Assembly (NCBI RefSeq): GCF_015352425.1 | Contig: NZ_JADKNH010000022.1 | Coordinates: 1 to 41,159, forward strand | Origin: Fusibacter ferrireducens | GTDB lineage: Bacteria; Bacillota; Clostridia; Peptostreptococcales; Acidaminobacteraceae | Direction of reading: 5' to 3' | DNA: 41,159 nucleotides | Shown: positions 8,542 to 17,115 of the stretch, piece after piece | Position numbering within the stretch: position 1 is the stretch's first letter | Layout: every line of letters begins with the position of its first letter | The notes under the pieces: generated by a model | What the model was told of the DNA's origin: nothing | Seen by the model: the letters and a program-made list of their open reading frames with translations, nothing else | The model's database searches: none | Position numbers and translations under genes: made by a program

Positions 8542-9657
8542 TCACAGAGACAGTGTCTTCTTGAATCTATAATTTGCCAAAATAAAAATATCAAGGCCAA
8601 TTACTACAAAGCTAATGGATGCCACCAATACATAGGTCATATTGCCACGCACCGATATGATTTCCTTAAAACTCTGTAACATGATATAGCTCGGGATAAC
8701 CTTTACCCAGTTTGGGTCCCAGCTTGGCGTGAAGTATGAAATATTGGGCATGATCATAATCATGATGACAATGTACATGGCACCGAAAGCTTCAACGATA
8801 TCCTTATAGTAACTTGTGAGAAACAACCCAAGTGATGCCGCAAAAAAACCTGAAGATGCAATAAATAAAATCATTGCAAAGTAATTAGGCTGTCCCCCCA
8901 TAATCGGCACCGTTATAATGAGTGTTGATAAAATACTGGTTAAAATGATAACGCCAATTTTACTCAACAGATAATGCCATACTGACGATGTCGTTATGGC
9001 ATAGGCCTTGATAATGCCCTCACTCTTATCTAAAAAGATATAGGCCGCAATAACGAATAAGCTCATAAGACTGCCATTGAAGGTTAAAAACACGGGAATC
9101 ATATTCTCCTTATCGCTTAATGGCGCAACCTCCTGATATAAGCTTCTGATCTCTATATTATCAGAATATGCTTTAATGACGTCATGACCAGCCAATCGGT
9201 TATGATAGACCAATAAAAGATTTTGGAGCTTTTGCGTTTCATAACCTTGTAAATAATAGGTGAAAACCATCTGATTGGACTCACTTACACGTACGTGCAC
9301 CGTTGGCACTCTCTTCGAATCAGAAATAGCGTTAAGCGCTTCTATACTGTCCAGCAAGAAAATTTTGGATTCATCTGTCTCATATAGCCTTGCGTCATAG
9401 GTGTTTTTATCTGCTCCCACTTCCACAATTTCTATGACATCATCCAGATCGTCTTCCAGCAATGTCTTCATATATCTGTCCTTAAGAACTTGGGGCAAAT
9501 CAAGATAATAATACGATTTACCCTTACTGTCAAAGTCTTCTGGCACTACAAATAGGAGTATCAATAAAATAATCACCGCCATGCCCAGCTCAACATAAAA
9601 GTACCAGCTCTTCGAGGATAAGCTCAACTCCTTTGAAAAATTGTACCAGAGTTTCAT
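8542..9657 (-). CDS. ABC-2 type exporter permease (first)
   Basis: A 371-residue protein. One N-terminal helix (residues ~25-42, GMAVIILLILLFVVPEDF) is followed by an extracytoplasmic domain to about residue 185. Five or six C-terminal helices follow (for example SLMSLFVIAAYIFLDKSEG and GAMYIVIMIMIMPNISYF). This is the membrane topology of ABC-2/DrrB-NatB type exporters. The ATG follows the ATPase stop codon directly (TAAATG), which points to translational coupling. It is the partner of the permease at 7523-8527, with similar layout but little obvious sequence identity. Confidence 0.85.
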   Translation of the reverse strand: MKLWYNFSKELSLSSKSWYFYVELGMAVIILLILLFVVPEDFDSKGKSYYYLDLPQVLKDRYMKTLLEDDLDDVIEIVEVGADKNTYDARLYETDESKIFLLDSIEALNAISDSKRVPTVHVRVSESNQMVFTYYLQGYETQKLQNLLLVYHNRLAGHDVIKAYSDNIEIRSLYQEVAPLSDKENMIPVFLTFNGSLMSLFVIAAYIFLDKSEGIIKAYAITTSSVWHYLLSKIGVIILTSILSTLIITVPIMGGQPNYFAMILFIASSGFFAASLGLFLTSYYKDIVEAFGAMYIVIMIMIMPNISYFTPSWDPNWVKVIPSYIMLQSFKEIISVRGNMTYVLVASISFVVIGLDIFILANYRFKKTLSL

Positions 9658-10512
9658 TTATACCAGACCCCTTCCGGTTACCTTGATAAATATTTCTTCA
9701 AGTGTGGCTTCTTTGGTATGCATCGTTTGAATATCATAATTTTTGATCACTTCAATTAAACGCTCTTTTTCCGCCTCAAAAACCGTCGAAAAATGCGCCT
9801 TAATCAATTGTCCCGATTTAAAATATTCGACATCTACCAATTTTTCACCATATTTGAGCTTTAATGCTTTGGGGGAATCTATAAGTCTTATCTTCCCATC
9901 CACGATAAATGCCACACGGTGGCACAATTCATCTGCAATATACATATTATGAGTCGTCAGAAATATTGTAACGCCCTTTTCATTTTCACGCTTTATAATA
10001 TCTTTGATATTGGATGCAATTGCAGGATCAAGGCCTGTGGTTGGCTCATCCAGAAACCACATTTTAGGGTTATTAATCATGGATCTTGCAAAAGTCAGTC
10101 GATGCTTCATCCCTTTTGAATAACGCTCCGCCTTCACATTTTCTTTGCCATCGAGTCCCACAAGTCTTATGAGCTCCATGGGATCTCTCGTCTCCACATC
10201 AAATAATTTTCTGTAAAACTCAAGATTTTCAATTCCGGACATTTTATTGTAAACATTAGATTGTTCAAAAGACATGCCTATCTTATTGAACATCTTGTTC
10301 TTAATGTGCTTGATGTCATAACCTGCAACCTCAACTTCACCCTGCTGTAGCTGTAAAAGACCCACAAGGATATTTTGAGTGGTTGATTTTCCTGCACCTG
10401 AAGGCCCTAAAAAACCAAATATCTCTCCCTTCTTAATTTCAAAATTGACATCATTAACTGCATAATTATCATCATTGTTGTATGAATGGTACAGGTTTTT
10501 GACTTTGATCAT
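9658..10512 (-). CDS. ABC exporter ATP-binding protein
   Basis: A 284-residue cytoplasmic ATPase. Walker A is GPSGAGKST (about residue 37). The signature motif is unusual, YSKGMKHRLTFARSM, where most have LSGGQ. Walker B is MWFLDEPTTGLD and the switch histidine is in TTHNM. YSxGM signatures are common in ABC-2/DrrA-type exporters. The C-terminal 60 residues form the extra domain usual for that subfamily. ATG 10512 is chosen over GTG 10521 because AAGGGG is eight bases upstream of the ATG and abuts the GTG. It powers the two permeases encoded directly downstream. Confidence 0.92.
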   Translation of the reverse strand: MIKVKNLYHSYNNDDNYAVNDVNFEIKKGEIFGFLGPSGAGKSTTQNILVGLLQLQQGEVEVAGYDIKHIKNKMFNKIGMSFEQSNVYNKMSGIENLEFYRKLFDVETRDPMELIRLVGLDGKENVKAERYSKGMKHRLTFARSMINNPKMWFLDEPTTGLDPAIASNIKDIIKRENEKGVTIFLTTHNMYIADELCHRVAFIVDGKIRLIDSPKALKLKYGEKLVDVEYFKSGQLIKAHFSTVFEAEKERLIEVIKNYDIQTMHTKEATLEEIFIKVTGRGLV

Positions 10513-10550
10513 CCTATTCACCCCTTCATGACAGACACTTCTAAAACCTT

Positions 10551-10616
10551 TATAACTTTAACTTCAGTTTTACTTTAAACTTTGGCTTTAACTTTAAACT
10601 TCAGTTTTAGTTTTTA
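10551..10616. repeat. Degenerate low-complexity repeat in export operon spacer
   Basis: The spacer between the HlyD-like gene and the ATPase gene holds repeated variants of ACTTTAAACTTCAGTTTTA (for example ACTTTAACTTCAGTTTTACT and ACTTTAAACTTCAGTTTTAG). It is pyrimidine-rich on the plus strand and purine-rich in the transcript. No frame runs through it. Confidence 0.8.
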
Positions 10617-10689
10617 ATTTCAATTCTTTCATATAGCCATGATGCTTTAATTTTTCATTTATGCATCCATACTCTCAAAGTTCTTCAAG

Positions 10690-11892
10690 CTAATCTTCTT
10701 GATAGTTCAAGATAACCGATTCACCCTCTTTTAGGCCCTCTTTCACCTCTATATTACCGTCAACTCTTATGCCGGTTTTGACTTCCTTTTGAACAACATC
10801 TCCGTTTACAAGGACCTCTACATATTGTCTTGAATTCTGTGATACAACAGCCCCTTCTGGGATTAAAAGCACTTCTCTTGGGGCCTCAATCATCACCTTC
10901 GTCTCTACTTCAAGCCCATAGGGCAACGCATCCGCAGATTTTGGCAAACCAATCTCCACAGTCTGCCGATTCTCTTCTACACTGAGTTCTGATAACGTCA
11001 CAAAAGCTTTTGGATAAACTCGGTCAACTTTTAAGTCTTTTATATAAAGATCCAGATTCAAATCCTTAACCTCTGCCATCATATCTGGTTTGATTTGAAT
11101 TGCATCTGCCACCATGAAATCCACCAATATGATTTTCTCTGATGTATCCTGAATTTCAATCATCAGAGTGCCCGGTGATGGTGTATCACCTTTAAAGGTA
11201 TTGAGTTCTGTTACGATGCCTTCAATATCTGAGTAGATCGCGTAATCTGCTCTGCTTTTCTCATATCCGTTTAAAGTTAAAAGCAATACATCTATTTCAG
11301 CCTCATATTTGGCTCTTGTATTTTTAGAAATTCCTTTTGCAAGTTGATTATAAGTGTTTTGCGCTATTTTCAAGCTGCTCTGAAGCTGATCCATATTGTT
11401 GACAGCTTGCTCTAAATCTGAGAGAGATACGGCCCCAACGCTATAAAGCGATTCTGTTCTCTCTTTATTTATCATTGCGATCTCTAAATTGTTTTTTATT
11501 TGAGATAATTCGATCCGCGCACTACTGACCCTTTCCATATCCGTTCCAGACAGGGCATCATTGTACGCGGCTTCTAAAGCTTCTATCTGCTTCTCAACTT
11601 TTTGAACTTCATTATCCACATGGTCTTCGTATTTAACCAGCAGTTGTCCTTTTTTTACATAATCGCCCAGTTCTAAAGACATCTCTTCAATTTTTTTTAC
11701 GCCCCCTCCATGATACTTTCTAATGTTTCTAGAGCTGATCCTCCCCACATCTTGAACATATTGGCTCACTTCACCACTTTTCACTAAAGCTGTATTGTAT
11801 TTCACGCCAATATTCCCAGTCGTTAATAAATAAAATAAACTGACGCCTATTGTTGTAAAAACAATAAATGCAATGATCAATTTCTTTTTCAT
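10690..11892 (-). CDS. HlyD/MacA-like membrane fusion (adaptor) protein
   Basis: A 400-residue protein with an N-terminal signal anchor (KKKLIIAFIVFTTIGVSLFY). A lipoyl-like half follows (about residues 50-85, SLELGDYVKKGQLLVKYED), then a coiled-coil hairpin at ~85-200 (VEKQIEALEAAYNDAL), the second lipoyl half (YSDIEGIVTELNTFKGD, PGTLMIEIQD) and a C-terminal beta-barrel/membrane-proximal region (LLIPEGAVVSQNSRQYVEVL). Such adaptors partner ABC-2 or MacB-type exporters in Gram-positives. The frame is open to a TTG at 11910, but ATG 11892 has GGAGG five bases upstream. It is the first gene of the export operon. Confidence 0.88.
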   Translation of the reverse strand: MKKKLIIAFIVFTTIGVSLFYLLTTGNIGVKYNTALVKSGEVSQYVQDVGRISSRNIRKYHGGGVKKIEEMSLELGDYVKKGQLLVKYEDHVDNEVQKVEKQIEALEAAYNDALSGTDMERVSSARIELSQIKNNLEIAMINKERTESLYSVGAVSLSDLEQAVNNMDQLQSSLKIAQNTYNQLAKGISKNTRAKYEAEIDVLLLTLNGYEKSRADYAIYSDIEGIVTELNTFKGDTPSPGTLMIEIQDTSEKIILVDFMVADAIQIKPDMMAEVKDLNLDLYIKDLKVDRVYPKAFVTLSELSVEENRQTVEIGLPKSADALPYGLEVETKVMIEAPREVLLIPEGAVVSQNSRQYVEVLVNGDVVQKEVKTGIRVDGNIEVKEGLKEGESVILNYQED

Positions 11893-11936
11893 ATCGACCT
11901 CCATTTTCAACTGGTCTACTGCTTCTACTCAAAATT

Positions 11937-11949
11937 TCGCATCATGCGA
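11937..11949. promoter_or_regulatory. 13-bp palindrome, candidate operator of export operon
   Basis: TCGCAT-C-ATGCGA is a perfect inverted repeat 45 bp upstream of the HlyD-like ATG. Its symmetry and position fit a dimeric repressor site. No cognate regulator is encoded beside it. The TetR protein 7 kb away is one candidate. Confidence 0.4.
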
Positions 11950-12196
11950 TTTAATATATGTATAGTGATACAGGCAGATTAAATGTACTTATTGATATGC
12001 ATACCCTATCTGTTTGATTATAAACCTTTAGGAGATCACAGGGGATTGCCCCTCTTCCCCCAGTAAAATGGCAAGAAAAAACGCATTGAGTTCGTTAGTG
12101 GCTCGAGTGATTATTATTTCGATACAGATAAAGAAAAAAGAATTACAGAATAAACGATATAGGTATAAAGTAGCACAAATTAAGGATAGATTTTGA

Positions 12197-12202
12197 TATA
12201 AT
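12197..12202 (+). promoter_or_regulatory. -10 box candidate for the TPR-GGDEF gene
   Basis: A perfect TATAAT lies 42 bp before the chosen ATG. No good -35 hexamer is found at 16-18 bp, so the promoter may be weak or activator-dependent. Confidence 0.4.
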
Positions 12203-12244
12203 ATTGTAAATATGTGCCCAAAATTCGATATGGAGGACTATGCC

Positions 12245-13762
12245 ATGCACGACATATACAGTGAACTAAAGGCTATTTTACGCAATGAGTATGTTGATAT
12301 AGATATAACGAAGAGAAAGCTTGAAGCTCTAAGAGAAAAGACTCGGACAGCGGGTTCTCAGTTTGAGCATTTTAGATTGGCTTGCTTAAACAACCTGAAC
12401 AACAATCACGCAATTGCCATCGATCACGCCAACCGGGCGCTAAAAATAGTTGAAACTGAAAAAGATGTTTTCCTTTCAGAACAGATACATACCCTTCTTG
12501 GCTTTATTGCGTACAACAGAGGCAATTACGAAAAGGCCGTCGAACACTATCTTGCCGTTCTTAAATGCGTTCAATCTCCAAGAGTCATCAATAATATTGG
12601 CTCGATATTCAGCGATATGGGAGACATGCATGAAGCATACAGGTATTATAAGCAAGCAGAAGAAGCCTTTGACGATCCTTTAAACTTCCGCCTTCTTGCC
12701 ATTATCTATAGCAATATAGCTGAATGTGAAACCGCCTTTGGCCATTACGACGCAGCCAAACATTATCTTGAACTGTCGCAAGCACAAATAAGTACATTTA
12801 CAAAAAAAGAAGGTACTGCATATATTTTTAATGCCTTTGGCAATTTAGCCTATGTACAAGAAGACTATGATACCGCAATTAAATACTATGAAATGGGGGA
12901 ACGCTACGCTGAAAACGAAGCGATTCTCGTATACTACAGAGATTTTATCCTCAATCATGCTAGGACCTTGTTAGCAAAAGGTGATCTGGACGGTGCAAAA
13001 TCTAGAATTGAGCGCCTTTTCCAAAACAGCACCCACTTCAGCTTTGATTCTGCAATTCCAGAGATTCAAGAATTACTGGCGAAAATTGCCGATGCAAAGG
13101 GGCAACTGGAACTTGCAAATACTCATTATAAAAAATATATAGAATTGATTAAAAACCAAGAAGCTGCAAATCTCCAGCATAGAAGTGAAAGCATTAAGAC
13201 AGCGGTAAAATTCGCACAGCTCCATACACAACTGGATACCCTCAATAAAATGTCTCGATCGGATGTTTTAACCGGTCTATCTAATCGGTTTGCGCTTCGA
13301 GAATATATGAATACTTGGACTGAAATCAACAATGAACATCCAACAATAATTGCACTTTTCGATGTGGATCAATTTAAGCTACACAACGATCAGTTTGGTC
13401 ACGCTCACGGTGACGCCTGTCTCGTTGAAGTTGCAAAAATAATAAAAACAAATCTTTCTTCAGATCGTGGCGACATTTTCAGATATGGTGGAGACGAGTT
13501 TCTCGTCACACTTGTTGGATATGATTATGAAGAAGCTTATAGCAAATTAGAGGACACCCGAAAGGCCATTGAAGGTCTCAACACAACAGGTATGATTCCA
13601 GTTGTAGAAAATCGAACCGCTATTTCATGCAGCATTGGCGCCGTAACCGCCCCATCTGGAAGCAACCAAACTTTTGAAGATCTCTTTAATATCGCTGATA
13701 GAGCTTTGTATATCTCTAAGGATCAAGGCCGAAATTGTGTGACGATATTGGCTTCTAAATAA
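12245..13762 (+). CDS. TPR-repeat diguanylate cyclase (GGDEF)
   Basis: A 505-residue protein with no signal or membrane helix. Residues ~45-300 are helical TPR repeats (for example HTLLGFIAYNRGNYEKAVEH and DYDTAIKYYEMGERYAENEA). A short coiled linker is followed by a GGDEF domain from about 335 (SDVLTGLSNRFALREYM), with intact GGDEF at 415-419 (FRYGGDEFLV). It should make c-di-GMP from GTP in the cytoplasm, with the TPR part sensing a partner protein or peptide. The inhibitory RxxD site is not at its usual spacing before GGDEF (an SDRGD sequence is there), so product inhibition may be lost. ATG 12245 is chosen over ATG 12212 because GGAGG lies eight bases before it, and because ATG 12212 falls only about 10 bases after the -10 box. 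Confidence 0.9.
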   Translation: MHDIYSELKAILRNEYVDIDITKRKLEALREKTRTAGSQFEHFRLACLNNLNNNHAIAIDHANRALKIVETEKDVFLSEQIHTLLGFIAYNRGNYEKAVEHYLAVLKCVQSPRVINNIGSIFSDMGDMHEAYRYYKQAEEAFDDPLNFRLLAIIYSNIAECETAFGHYDAAKHYLELSQAQISTFTKKEGTAYIFNAFGNLAYVQEDYDTAIKYYEMGERYAENEAILVYYRDFILNHARTLLAKGDLDGAKSRIERLFQNSTHFSFDSAIPEIQELLAKIADAKGQLELANTHYKKYIELIKNQEAANLQHRSESIKTAVKFAQLHTQLDTLNKMSRSDVLTGLSNRFALREYMNTWTEINNEHPTIIALFDVDQFKLHNDQFGHAHGDACLVEVAKIIKTNLSSDRGDIFRYGGDEFLVTLVGYDYEEAYSKLEDTRKAIEGLNTTGMIPVVENRTAISCSIGAVTAPSGSNQTFEDLFNIADRALYISKDQGRNCVTILASK

Positions 13763-13834
13763 AAATCTATTGCATACAGCGATAATCAAAGAAAAATGCC
13801 TTTCTCATTTTAAAAATCGTAATTAAAAGTCCAC

Positions 13835-13875
13835 AAAAACAATTAAGGAGTGGGGATTCACGGAATCCCCACTCC
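13835..13875 (-). terminator. Terminator between the GGDEF gene and carB (convergent genes)
   Basis: A perfect 13-bp stem (GGAGTGGGGATTC, 13847-13859, with its complement at 13863-13875) and a three-base loop. The U-rich tail (TTAATTGTTTTTG) is on the carB side, so it mainly terminates carAB. It may also slow plus-strand transcripts. Confidence 0.8.
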
Positions 13876-13917
13876 AACGATTAACTTTGAACCTATCTTA
13901 TATTCATCAAGTAAAAC

Positions 13918-16900
13918 CTATGCCAAAGCATTGATGTCAAACACGTCTAAGCTGTTAAAAATCTGAGGTTTAGACAAAATATTGACGAACGATAAATACG
14001 TGTCATAAGCTGTTACACATGGAATTTTCTTTTCTGTGGCAAATCTTCTGATGTTGAAGGACTTCTTAGCCTCACCACCAGATAAATTGGTCACAACAAA
14101 TTTTATATTTTCTTCATCAAACACTGTATAAATGGCTTCAACCACCGTGTCAAATTTCAAATCAATCTGATGCTTTTCTATTAAATCCGCTGTTTCTTGA
14201 TCAGAAACGAGTTCATAACCAATGTGTTGGAACTGCTTCATGATTTCAAGCGCTTCTGCCGTTTTACTATCAATGGCATCGATGATACAAACAACTTTTC
14301 CATGATGATCAAAAGAATTGCCAATGGCCATAAAGCCCTTTGCAAGTGCCTTATCCACAGTGGTTTCAATGCACATCATTTCACCCGTTGACTTCATATT
14401 AGGTCCGAGTTCAACATCAACGCCTATGAGTTTATCATTTGAAAACACAGGTAGTTTCACAGCAAATACAGATTTTTCAGGATAGAGTCCTAACCCGTAA
14501 CCCATGTCAGAAAGGGATTGACCAAGCATGATGCGCGTTGACAATTCAATCATAGGAACACCTGTAATCTTGCTCAAAAATGGCACGGTTCTAGAAGCTC
14601 TTAAATTGATTTCAATACAGTAGAACTGTCCATCTTTTTCAACTAACTGTATGTTCATAAGTCCACGCACATTAAAGGTCTTCGATAATTTCTGTGTTAA
14701 TGTACATAGATCCGCTTTTAGAGACTCTGTCAATGCCTTTGAAGGATATATGGAGATACTGTCACCCGAGTGAATCCCAGCGCGTTCAAGATGCTCCATA
14801 ATACCAGGGATCAAGATTTCTTCACCATCGCAGATCGCATCAATTTCTATCTCCATGCCCAGTATATAACGATCCACTAGAAGTTCATCATTTCCAAGTG
14901 CAAACAACATCGTTGAATACGTTCTAAGTTGCTCTGCATCATCAATGATTTTCATCCCTAAACCACCAATAACATAACTTGGTCTTATGAGTACCGGGAA
15001 TCCATAGCCTTTTGCAATCTCCATCACTTCATCCACATTTGTAGCACTTAATCCTTCTGGATGAAGAATATTCACCTCATCTAGTAAATCATAGAAATCT
15101 TCTCTATTTTCAGAGGCCTCAATATTGTCAAATGAGGTTCCAATAATTAAATCCTTCAATACTTCAGCCAATTTTAAACCTGTTTGACCTCCATATTGTA
15201 TGATAACGCCATCTGGTTTTTCGAAATCTACGATGTTTAAGACATCTTCCACTGTAATGGGCTCAAAGTAAAGCTTATCTGAAACGTCAAAGTCCGTACT
15301 CACAGTCTCTGGATTATTATTGATGATAATGCCTTCATAGCCTTGTGCTTTCAATGCTTTTATGCCATGCACTGAACAGTAGTCGAATTCAACACCTTGA
15401 CCGATTTTGATCGGACCTGAACCCACCACGATGACTTTCTTCTTATCGGTTCTGATATTTTCATCAAATTGATCGTATGTGGAGTAATAATAAGGTGTAA
15501 GTGCTTCAAACTCGCCACTGCAAGTATCTACCATCTTATAAGTTGGTAAAATGCCAAGTTCTTTTCTATAAGCTCTAATGCTCATCTCATCTGGATTGCC
15601 GAGCAGATGCTTTGAAAGAAATGCATCAGACATGCCGATTTTTTTCATTTCAAGCATTTTTTCTCTTCCAATAGACGTAAGCGTCGATTTTCTAACTAGG
15701 TTTTCAAGTGTAATGATTTTTTTGAGTTTGTGAAGGAAAAAGAAATCAATACCAGTCTGTGCATGAATGCTCGGTATGCTCACTTCTCTTCTCAAGAGTT
15801 CGCCCACATAAAAGATACGATCACTTTTAGGTTTTCCAATTTCATTAAACAATTCATCCAATACCATCTTATTGAGCGGTTCAAAGATTAAACTGTACTG
15901 ATTGAGTTCAAGTGAACGCACTGCTTTTAAAAACGCCGCTTCAAAGTTATTGCCAATAGCCATAACTTCACCCGTTGCTTTCATAGTCGTGCCAAGACTC
16001 TTATCCCCTTCTGGGAATTTATCAAATGCCCATTTAGGGAATTTGACCACGCAGTAATCCAACGCTGGTTCGTGACATGCTTTTGTCTTTTGAGTGATAT
16101 CATTGACAATTTCATCCATCTGATATCCCAACGCAATTTTAGTGGACACCTTTGCAATAGGATATCCAGTTGCCTTGGAAGCAAGTGCTGAGGAGCGACT
16201 CACCCTTGGATTAACTTCGATGACATAAAATTGGAAACTCTTAGGATCAAGCGCATATTGAACATTACATCCCCCAACGATCTCGAGTTCAGCTGCAATA
16301 TCAATCGCCGCTTTTCTGAGCATTTGATACTCTTTATCACTCAAAGTCTGTGAAGGTGCCACAACGATACTGTCACCTGTGTGAACGCCCAGTGGGTCTA
16401 TATTTTCCATATTACAAATCGTAATACAGTTGCCAGCAGAATCTCTCATGAGTTCATATTCAATTTCTTTCCAGCCCATCAAGGATTTCTCTATAAGCAC
16501 CTGATTCACTGGTGATAATGCAATACCTCTTTTGACAATGGCCTCGAACTCCTCCATGGTATGACAAATACCACCGCCAGTGCCACCAAGCGTATAGGCA
16601 GGGCGTGCAACCACTGGCAGTTTTAAATGCTCTAAGCATTTAACCGCTTCCACATAAGTGGTCACCGCATAACTCTGAAGTACTGGAATACCTATTTTCT
16701 CCATTGCTTTTTTAAAGCCTTCTCTGTCCTCGGACTTTTTAATGCCTTCAATGGTAGTCCCCAAAACTTCTATACCGTATTTGTCTAATAAGCCCAAATC
16801 GTGCAGATTCACAGCCACATTGAGACCCGTTTGACCACCAATTCCAGGAATAATGGCATCGGGTTTTTCCTTAATGATGATTTTTTCTATAAAATCTATT

Positions 16901-17115
16901 TGAGCAGGTTCAAGATAAATAGCATCTGCCATTTCTCGATCTGTCATAATTGTTGCAGGGTTATTATTAACCAAAATTGTGTAATGACCTTCTTCTTTAA
17001 GAACCTTGCAAGCTTGGCTTCCAGAATAGTCAAATTCAGCACCTTGTCCAATAACGATTGGTCCTGAGCCTATAATCAATACTCTTCTCTTTTTTTCTAT
17101 TACACTATTTTGCAT
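13918..17115 (-). CDS. carB: Carbamoyl-phosphate synthase large subunit
   Basis: 1065 residues, the usual CarB length. It makes carbamoyl phosphate from bicarbonate, two ATP and the ammonia that CarA releases, feeding arginine and pyrimidine synthesis. The two homologous ATP-grasp halves are visible: the N-half starts IIGSGPIVIGQGAEFDYSG and the second half VVGSGPIKIGQGVEFDY (about residue 560). Typical metal and nucleotide-site runs are VIEVNPRVSRSSALASKATG and CIEINLRASRTVPFLSKITG. The last ~130 residues form the allosteric domain (ends VFDINALA). The ATG follows GGAGGAG and overlaps the end of carA by 11 bp, so the two subunits are coupled. A strong terminator follows. Confidence 0.98.
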   Translation of the reverse strand: MQNSVIEKKRRVLIIGSGPIVIGQGAEFDYSGSQACKVLKEEGHYTILVNNNPATIMTDREMADAIYLEPAQIDFIEKIIIKEKPDAIIPGIGGQTGLNVAVNLHDLGLLDKYGIEVLGTTIEGIKKSEDREGFKKAMEKIGIPVLQSYAVTTYVEAVKCLEHLKLPVVARPAYTLGGTGGGICHTMEEFEAIVKRGIALSPVNQVLIEKSLMGWKEIEYELMRDSAGNCITICNMENIDPLGVHTGDSIVVAPSQTLSDKEYQMLRKAAIDIAAELEIVGGCNVQYALDPKSFQFYVIEVNPRVSRSSALASKATGYPIAKVSTKIALGYQMDEIVNDITQKTKACHEPALDYCVVKFPKWAFDKFPEGDKSLGTTMKATGEVMAIGNNFEAAFLKAVRSLELNQYSLIFEPLNKMVLDELFNEIGKPKSDRIFYVGELLRREVSIPSIHAQTGIDFFFLHKLKKIITLENLVRKSTLTSIGREKMLEMKKIGMSDAFLSKHLLGNPDEMSIRAYRKELGILPTYKMVDTCSGEFEALTPYYYSTYDQFDENIRTDKKKVIVVGSGPIKIGQGVEFDYCSVHGIKALKAQGYEGIIINNNPETVSTDFDVSDKLYFEPITVEDVLNIVDFEKPDGVIIQYGGQTGLKLAEVLKDLIIGTSFDNIEASENREDFYDLLDEVNILHPEGLSATNVDEVMEIAKGYGFPVLIRPSYVIGGLGMKIIDDAEQLRTYSTMLFALGNDELLVDRYILGMEIEIDAICDGEEILIPGIMEHLERAGIHSGDSISIYPSKALTESLKADLCTLTQKLSKTFNVRGLMNIQLVEKDGQFYCIEINLRASRTVPFLSKITGVPMIELSTRIMLGQSLSDMGYGLGLYPEKSVFAVKLPVFSNDKLIGVDVELGPNMKSTGEMMCIETTVDKALAKGFMAIGNSFDHHGKVVCIIDAIDSKTAEALEIMKQFQHIGYELVSDQETADLIEKHQIDLKFDTVVEAIYTVFDEENIKFVVTNLSGGEAKKSFNIRRFATEKKIPCVTAYDTYLSFVNILSKPQIFNSLDVFDINALA

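Larger units (their letters stand above)
11893..12244. other. Divergent intergenic region between export operon and TPR-GGDEF gene
   Basis: This 352-bp stretch contains no convincing gene. It must hold the leftward promoter of the export operon and the rightward promoter of the GGDEF gene. Visible elements are the 13-bp palindrome at 11937-11949, a short AGGGG-ATTG-CCCCT hairpin near 12034-12047 and a TATAAT box at 12197-12202. Confidence 0.7.

Noticed and set aside
12034-12047. Riboswitch or terminator at the AGGGG-ATTG-CCCCT hairpin
   Set aside because: The stem is only 5 bp, followed by a C-run rather than a T-run, and no known riboswitch core is recognisable.
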